From positions 4,149,501 to 4,213,500 of the forward strand of contig NW_024104096.1 in NCBI RefSeq assembly GCF_003945595.2: a stretch of 64,000 nucleotides of DNA. The letters are read 5' to 3'. Of the stretch, positions 57,215 through 64,000 are shown piece by piece (position 1 is the stretch's first letter; each line of letters begins with the position of its first letter). The notes below the pieces were generated by a model, which saw only the letters and a program-made list of their open reading frames with translations, searched no databases and was not told the DNA's origin. The stretch is from Pipra filicauda. Lineage: Eukaryota > Chordata > Aves > Passeriformes > Pipridae. Made by a program: the position numbers and the translations under genes.

Positions 57215-60200
57215 TTTTCCTGATCAGCTTTGTTTGCTTTGAGATTTCTGCCACCTGTCGTGGTACATTGCCATTGTTGTAGACCCCCTGTCTGTCACGT
57301 CCTCGTCACGTTCAGAACACTGAACCTGGAGCTGCAGCAGACATGGCCATGGCAAAATGAATTTTTTTTTAGAAGGGCCCTGGGCAGTGTGTTGAACTGG
57401 TGATCTTCCCACCCACCACCACCACTGGTTATAAACCCGTTCCCTTCCTTGTATCTGGTAGCCACGCTATACTGAGCCTGGTAAGGGAATTGCTTTCTTC
57501 GCTATGGACTTACACAGACTTTAGTTCAACCAAATGCAGAGTGCCAAGGAGTCCAACTGCAGTCCCAGGAGCTGTGTTAATTACTCATCTAATTCAGGGG
57601 TAGAAAGATCCAACAATGAATTATGATGGTATCCAAATTCTAGTTTTCCAGTTGAAAGCATAAGTGGGACCATGGGACTGTGTCAACAATTACCTTAGGA
57701 AAGAAAAAAAACCTGGAGTGTTCAACAGATGTCCTGACTATCCCCTTTTGGGAGAGAGCAATCCTTCCGCTTCTCTTTAGGAGGCTCTGACTATTTGTTC
57801 ATGCTTCTCTGGGGGCTTATTTAGTGGTTCTGGAAATATTTTAAAAGACATTTAAAGGGAGTTGACAAATGTTTGACCTGTTTCAGTGTCCATGAGTGGA
57901 GTTAAATTATGATGGTATTCTTTACTTGCAACCCAGAGGCTTGGAGTTTAAAGCTGGGGAAGACTGCAGGAATGTTAAACCCATTTCAGTGACAGTATCC
58001 AACATATGTTTTATCTGGTTGAAGCATAAGGGTAAGGATGCAGTGGAGTTATGTGAAGGTTTTGGATAAACCCTTCCTGATGGTTCAGGTATGACCAAAC
58101 CTTTCCAATAAATATGCTGTAGCCTGCTGCTGGGTTCCTGCTGTTCCAAATGTCATCTTCCCAGCCAACTGAATCTATCTGTTTGCAGAATTTGCAGAAG
58201 GGAAGGCAGGCACTATCTCTGCATACAGAGGAAAAGTAGGATCCTATTGCATTCAGTACTCTCTTTTCTATAATACCATCCTGCTTGTTAAAAATATATA
58301 AAAAAACCATCAACCAAAATTGGTTCCTCATTAGGCTGAGGTGTTTGCTGTGCTCTGTCCTTGGCTTTCTCAGTTGGGGGTCTCTCTTTTTTGTGGTACT
58401 GATGCCAAACGTCCTTCTTTTGCCTGTTTTTTTACTTGTTTATCTGCCTCTTGACCTACTCATCTCTGCTCATAGACCATCTTTGTGTCTGTGTTATGCT
58501 GGATTCTTTACATTATTTTTTTCCCCCTCCTTATATTTCCTCTTTCTCAGAGGTATTCTGCCGGGTATCATCATCTACGTGTATGTACCTCTGTGTCCTA
58601 AACCCCTCTCCTTTCTTCAGTGTACTGTCTGCTCTGCTTTGACTTTGTCTGGACTTCTCTGGCCAAGAATGCTCCTGAGCCTGACTTCTCACCCATAACT
58701 TCTCTTCATTTGTAGCTACCATCCACTGACAAACTGGGGGGCATTGTGAATAACAGGGAAGCAAGTCTCACTTGAGTTGGTGGATTTCCACAGGACAATT
58801 TCAACAATGTTTGCACAGTGTGTCGCAATCCCTGTCCAGCTGAAGTTTCTTAACCTGCTTAACTGTAGTGTATTGGGAAAAATTCTAGTATATAGTTAAA
58901 TTAAGCCTGTCTTTACCAGCTTATTGTCATTACTTGCCTTAGTGTATCAATTTCTGCCGTGTAAGTGGAAGAACGAATCCTGTGTTAGTCAAAGACTGAC
59001 ACAAACCCCAGTTGCTCCTTATAGAAACCCCAGTTAAACTTGTTCAAACATGACTACCTGCAGTTAATGTAACTTAAGCATGTAAGTCTCCTGATTTTTT
59101 GGAGGATTTGAACAGCTGCAACATCAGTGCAGGAGATGGGTCAGGAAATCATCTCAGGAAATCGGGGTGCTTTCATTTAAGTTTCTAAATAAGAACTTGT
59201 GTTCTTATATTTTACATTTTCAGGTTTTGTGACTGTTTCCTGCTGTGTGTAGGTTTCAGTCTGTGGTAATACCAGTCCCCTCTCACCACCATCCTCTGCC
59301 CTCTTCAGAACAAAACCACAGAATAATGTTTGCCATGTTGGAACCTTCTTTATGTATTGTTTAACTTCTTTTTTTCCTGCCAACAAGGAGAACCATGACC
59401 AAAAGGAGTGAAATGCTGCAAGATCAACTTCTGCATTAGGCTGCCAATTAATCAGTGTCTAAGTTTCACGTAGTTTAGGAGGGGCTCAGAGGATTATTAT
59501 CTGTGACTGACCTAATCTGTGAACTTTTCAGATGTGCCCTCAAAATTAAAAATTCCCTTTCCCACTTGGAGGCATTGAGCAGTACCTTTCCTGAGATGTG
59601 CACTTTTCCTCCCTCTTACTTGAAGCACAGCTTTCTAATGTGAAAAATATTTTTGTCTTTTTTTTCCCCACTGCTTCAGCTGTAACAACACTGGATGTTT
59701 GCTTGGCTTGGGTGGGAAGGTGGAAAATTCTTCCAAAATTTAGAAACAGAGAGCTTTCTGATGTGTGCAGTAATCTTAAGGCAGTAAATTCTTTTTATTT
59801 GATTTTAAATGCATAATTTAGTATACAATATAAAAATGTATCCAAGGGGGAAATGAATTTTTTTTTAATAACATGCATCCCAAGGCAAGTGGCAAAATGT
59901 GTGTGTTGATGGGAAAGGGAGGGGATAAATTTATATCCTCAAGGCATGACTTGTGGTTTTGAATAAAATTGAGATTGGTGCTGCTGTTGGCTTAGTTTCT
60001 TCTAGGCAGAGATGGTTTGTGCTTTTCACTGGGAATTCAAACACAGGCAAATTGGGTTCACTTACAAGACTTTGATGATGCACAGGTTTACTCTGCAGTT
60101 CACACTACACAAGTTATTGACTTCTCTGCAGTCTAGAAAGAAAATGTGTAGACTGGAGATAATTTTTCTCTTATCAACAAAATTGTGTGGTCCTGATTTT

Positions 60201-60768
60201 GCCACCCTTGTGCACGTGAGCCACCCCTCTAGCACCAGTGATGTTCGTGGCACAATTAGGGGTCATATAAGGGTGATGGTTATTTTGTTTTCAGTCTGTT
60301 GCTAGACAAACAGTGTTTCTTAGAACCTGATCCATATGACAGTGATAAAGAATCACTTTTCTCCAACATTAAACAGACTTATTGAGAATAAAGAAAACGA
60401 GTATTATCTTAAAACTCTGCTTGTACATCTTTCTTTGGGGGATGAATTGTTTGTGTTCTGTCCTATCTGGCTTTTGCAAGAGGTTTAAAGACAGCATGTT
60501 TATTTTTCTCACACTTTGGATCAATTAATACATGTGTTTGCAAGTGTGTGTTTGTTCATTTGGGTTTTTTTTAATAGATACATTTTTAGGCTCCTGGTGT
60601 AAACTGAGATAATAACTTTGATTTTAATTGAAGATTGACCCATTCTCATTTAATCTCAATCGGTAAATTTAGTGTTCATTTGAAAGCACGTTCATAAAAC
60701 ATTTGACCTGCATGTCTCCCATTCACAGTGGATTAAAGTCCACAAAACAGTCTTGATTGCCTGAACTT
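57215..60768. other. Non-coding sequence
   Basis: No gene recognised. The pyrimidine-rich stretch 58340-58700 yields a 137-codon hydrophobic frame that I reject as a gene. Confidence 0.5.
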
Positions 60769-60780
60769 AAAAAAAAAAAA
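60769..60780. repeat. Poly-A tract, 12 bases
   Basis: Short homopolymer; an AT-rich stretch follows at 60860-60930. Confidence 0.85.
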
Positions 60781-61500
60781 TGAAATCTAGGCCTGTCTTG
60801 AAAGTGTTTGTGCTTCCTTGTAGTGTCATTCATAATTTCATTTTTTCCCTGAGTGTTTCTATGGTGTATTGTTAATTAATCTTTTAATGAAAAAAAATAA
60901 TTTAAAAACTTATTGTTAATATATATGAAAGGGAAAAGAACTTCAATTACTTTCTCTCTTGCGCATGTAAGAGTTTGTGGATAGTACTGAATTTGGTTTC
61001 CACGTTGCAGTGCACCTTAAATCCTCAGTAGTTTGTAGTTCTGGAGAGGTTGACAGCCTGTAACACATCCTCATATGCTATCTCCAGCATGCACTGGAGT
61101 CAGGGAAAATTGCAACCTGTATGGATTTGCTCAGAATAGAATCGTATAATGGGATGGTTCTTTCTAAAATGAGTTAAATACAGTTGCTTCTGGCATTATT
61201 GGTCTTGTGTCAGAGTGCAAAATGTAAAATATAATGAAGAACTGATGAAGATAAGGGCTCTAATCAAGGCCTACCTCCAGGGAAATGTTGGGCTGGAGAG
61301 GTAGGGAACCGTGCCTGGTGTAAAGGTGATTTCCCCAGTGGGTAAAGCCCACACAAGAGACATGGGAAGAACGAGCTGTGAGTGAGTCATGCTGCCTTCT
61401 AGCTATTCTAGAGTGCTAAATGGTCTCATAGGAGGCCACTGCAACTGGCTAAAGACATGGCATTGTCTGGGGGCCTCTATCTTGCCTTAGGGACAGCTTC
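60781..61500. other. Non-coding sequence
   Basis: Nothing recognised. Confidence 0.45.
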
Positions 61501-61727
61501 AGTCAGGTGAGGCCCTGGGCAGGTGGCAGCCGCCTCCTCCCCTCCTGCTGCCGCAGCTGGTGTCAGACCTGTCCCACCAGCATGGGATTTGCAGCCAGCC
61601 TGCCCTTCCTCAGCTTCTTGCACTCTATGGCATGAGTGCATGTTCCTTTTAATGTGAAATGAATTAATCTGTGGAGTGACGTTCCGTAATATTAGATCTC
61701 AATATTGGTCCACCTGTGAAACATGGT
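61501..61727 (+). other. GC-rich patch with acceptor- and donor-like splice signals
   Basis: Bases 61501-61560 are 73 percent G+C (44 of 60), far above the surroundings. A pyrimidine tract ending CTGCTGCCGCAG gives a strong acceptor match ending at 61556. ATG followed by GTAAGG gives a good donor at 61726. A CAG-GTGAGG donor-like site also lies at 61505-61509. All three frames between acceptor and donor carry stops, so if this is an exon (61557-61725) it would be untranslated or part of a non-coding RNA. No evidence of transcription is available. Confidence 0.25.
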
Positions 61728-62281
61728 AAGGTAATAGTTTTAATTCCCTCCCTCTTGCATTATTGGACTTTCTTACGGGTTTTGCAATATTGCTGCAGCG
61801 GTATTACAGACCAAAGGCCAGATGTGCAGCTTCAAACTGTGGTGCCTGAGTCGCTTGATATTGCAGATACCAACTTATATGAATTACATGAAGTAAGGAT
61901 TAAGTTCTTTGTTCTTTTCATTGGTTTGTGAAATGGCTCTTTTCCAAGCAGTTCTTCTCTCTAAAATAACTTTTAAAAGGTGATTTGTGCCTAATCCTGT
62001 CTGTATAGGTTTCTCTGAGCTTTCAAAGTCAGCCATAGAAGGTGAGGAGGAAGAAGACCCTTGTAAGATCAGGTGTCTAAATTACTTTATTTATGACACA
62101 TTGAATGTACCTTTGCTGTTTTGTTCTGTCATATCAGTTAATTGGTTTAGGCTAAGCTTTAATGAAGTCTTACAACCTAAATGCTTTAAATTGTGCATCA
62201 GATGATATACTTCAGTCAAATAAGGCACCACCATTCTTGGTCTACCCCTGGTGCATTGTGGGAATCTCTTATGATGCTACC
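61728..62281. other. Non-coding sequence
   Basis: Nothing recognised. Confidence 0.45.
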
Positions 62282-62362
62282 ATGCAAATTCTCCTCACTG
62301 ACGCCCAGCAGAGGGTGATGTTGTACAGTAGGTTGTAAATCTGTGAGGTGCAGCACCTCACA
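62282..62362. promoter_or_regulatory. Cluster: octamer, CTCF-like core and 21-bp palindrome
   Basis: Within 81 bases there is an octamer ATGCAAAT (62282-62289), a CTCF-like core CCAGCAGAGGGTG (62305-62317, one mismatch to CCASYAGRGGGCR) and a perfect palindrome, TGTGAGGTGC-A-GCACCTCACA (62342-62362). The sequence is repeat-free and has one CpG. The palindrome arms contain CACCTCACA, which resembles but does not equal the T-box site. The grouping suggests a small regulatory element; function is inferred. Confidence 0.35.
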
Positions 62363-64000
62363 CAATTATCTGCAGCCATTCCTTAGATTTTCATCATTTT
62401 AATCCACCCTTTAGAGCTATTACTTAAATGATATAGACATGGGTGGTATAATTAGAATGTGCTGTATCTGTCATTAATTTATAACATATGATAGGCTTAT
62501 AGATGTCATAAAAGTGTATCTTGAGAATGCTGTGAACTCTGTTTAACCCTGATGTTTCAGAAAAGTTTGATTTTTATGGCCAAAGTGTTTAATCACTACA
62601 ACAAGATCTTTCTTTCTCCTAGAAAATATGCTTAAAATGAAAATTAAATTTTCTCTCTAGGCTTGATATTCTGGAATTGGCATATGTAAAGAAATATCAT
62701 GTTGTTACTGCAAGCATCAATGCAGCTATCCTGACTTGTATTTGAATTTGACTAGATCCAGGGATCCTTTAAGTCTAATGCATGAGAAGTTAATTTACAA
62801 GATGAAAGTTAAGTTTGTGCCTCTTGACGACAGCCATGTTTTCCATAAAACTTTCTCTCAGTGAAAGCTGCATGTAGTGTGAAATACTGTCCGTTTGTGT
62901 TTTTGTCTCCCTCTTGTGGTTAAATAATTTTCTAGGTCTTGTACTTTGGAATAGCTGGTTTTGTTCTTTAACTGAGATTATTGAAGTGTTTGTTTGTATA
63001 CCTAGTTGTTTGTTGTAGATATTTTTCTCATATGTTTTCAATTGATGTGTGCACCGAACTGTCATGGTAGTGCCCATCTTCTTGTTTACTGCCTAGATTT
63101 TGACATTCTCTAAAACATAAAATATTGAGTTATGTGTTGCTGTTTTTCCAAAAAGAACCGTATTTACTTTTAGAATATTCCCTTGACCCACTTTCTTCCA
63201 TTGACCCAAAATGCCAGCTAGTAAGTAGAACGAATAAACTGGGTACTTCTGGGTGTGCTTTGTGAGGATGGAAGTGCTGAGTTTTGGACGGGTCAAGAAT
63301 TTGGTAGATTGCACTGTTGTGCAAGGGTGGCCACGTTAGTATGGCTCTTAAACATCTGGTGGGAGTAAAACAAGTATGAGATTTTGCCATCTCTGCTCCT
63401 GCAGGCTGTATTTAGACTTCTTTCTGAACTTTACAAAAAAAAAAAGTTTGTGACACATTTCTAAATTAAGAGGTCACTAAAGCTGTCAGTTCCTTGGGAA
63501 GGGAGTTACCTAGCCTGAACAGAGTGAAGAGGGATTTTAAAAGGATCTTTTCCTGCAGGTTTTCAGTGAAATGTGGCAGAAAGGATGTGATTACATTTCA
63601 GAAAAAAAAATTTTATTTCAAAAATGCTATGCAGTGTTGCAGAACAATCCCTAGCCAAAAGAAATGTAGAGGTTTAATATATAGTGTTTTAAGCTGCTGA
63701 TTCATAGAAAGTTAGTTTTATCTGAGGTGTTGAAACTCTACCTTACAGTTGTTCTCCAGCACTTGTGTGATACAACTGTCCTGTTTTGTGCCTCACTGTA
63801 CACCACGATTGCTGGTTGCAAGTTTTTCCTTGAACTTCTAACATAGAAGACCATGTTATTTGTATTTGAAGGGTTAGAAATGAGTTGAAAAAAATTTGTC
63901 TCTTGCAGACCAGTTGCAGCAAATGGTTTTGAGAGACTAAAGCTACAACTGCAGATTTTCTACAATGAAAGATGGTAACAATTTGAAATCTTTTGGGTGC
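62363..64000. other. Non-coding sequence to window end
   Basis: No gene recognised. An 11-base A run lies at 63435-63445. Minus-strand frames at 62790-63390 have no known domain. Confidence 0.5.

Noticed and set aside
58285..58698. Plus-strand frame of 137 codons resembling a multi-pass membrane protein
   Set aside because: The stretch is pyrimidine-rich, which forces Leu, Phe, Ser and Pro codons. There is no conserved motif and no credible gene context.

Overview
The window looks like non-coding DNA from a bird nuclear genome. The main evidence is the interspersed repeats. I recognise six CR1-type LINE fragments. Two of them keep readable pieces of the avian CR1 reverse transcriptase, and one ends in the 8-bp CACAGAAT tail repeat (seen here as the complement of the CR1 3' end). 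There are also two MIR-like SINE relics and probably one further ancient amniote repeat. CR1 also occurs in crocodiles and turtles, so 'bird' is very likely rather than proven. Composition by eye is AT-leaning and CpG-poor, with no CpG island. This fits an intron or an intergenic stretch of a large chromosome.

Layout. 1-6100: single-copy-looking sequence with a 28-base poly-C tract (1564), an A/C-rich tract with a quadruplex motif (4690-4775) and a perfect hairpin (4809). 6100-24400: mostly unique sequence, with old relics of CR1 (6101, 23003) and MIR (6810, 24230), a long perfect hairpin (17603) and small tandem duplications. 26752-27955: a 1.2-kb CR1 fragment. 28000-38200: unique sequence with a candidate conserved element (31500-31960) and an ancient repeat (32205). 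38233-41070: two CR1 fragments, one of them the best preserved. 43015: a G/T-rich tract. 46699-48005: a 1.3-kb CR1 fragment. 48000-64000: unique sequence with low-complexity tracts, a GC-rich patch with good splice-site matches (61500-61727) and a small cluster of regulatory-like motifs including a perfect 21-bp palindrome (62282-62362).

I found no protein-coding exon, RNA gene, CRISPR array, LTR element or intact transposon that I can support. The only recognisable protein coding is dead CR1 reverse transcriptase, with stop codons, frameshifts and lost catalytic aspartates. All eight confidently or moderately recognised retroposons lie on the minus strand. If the window is intronic, this weakly suggests a host gene transcribed on the plus strand. 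I see no sign of a novel multi-gene system. The observations worth following are structural (hairpins, palindrome, quadruplex) and candidate regulatory elements.
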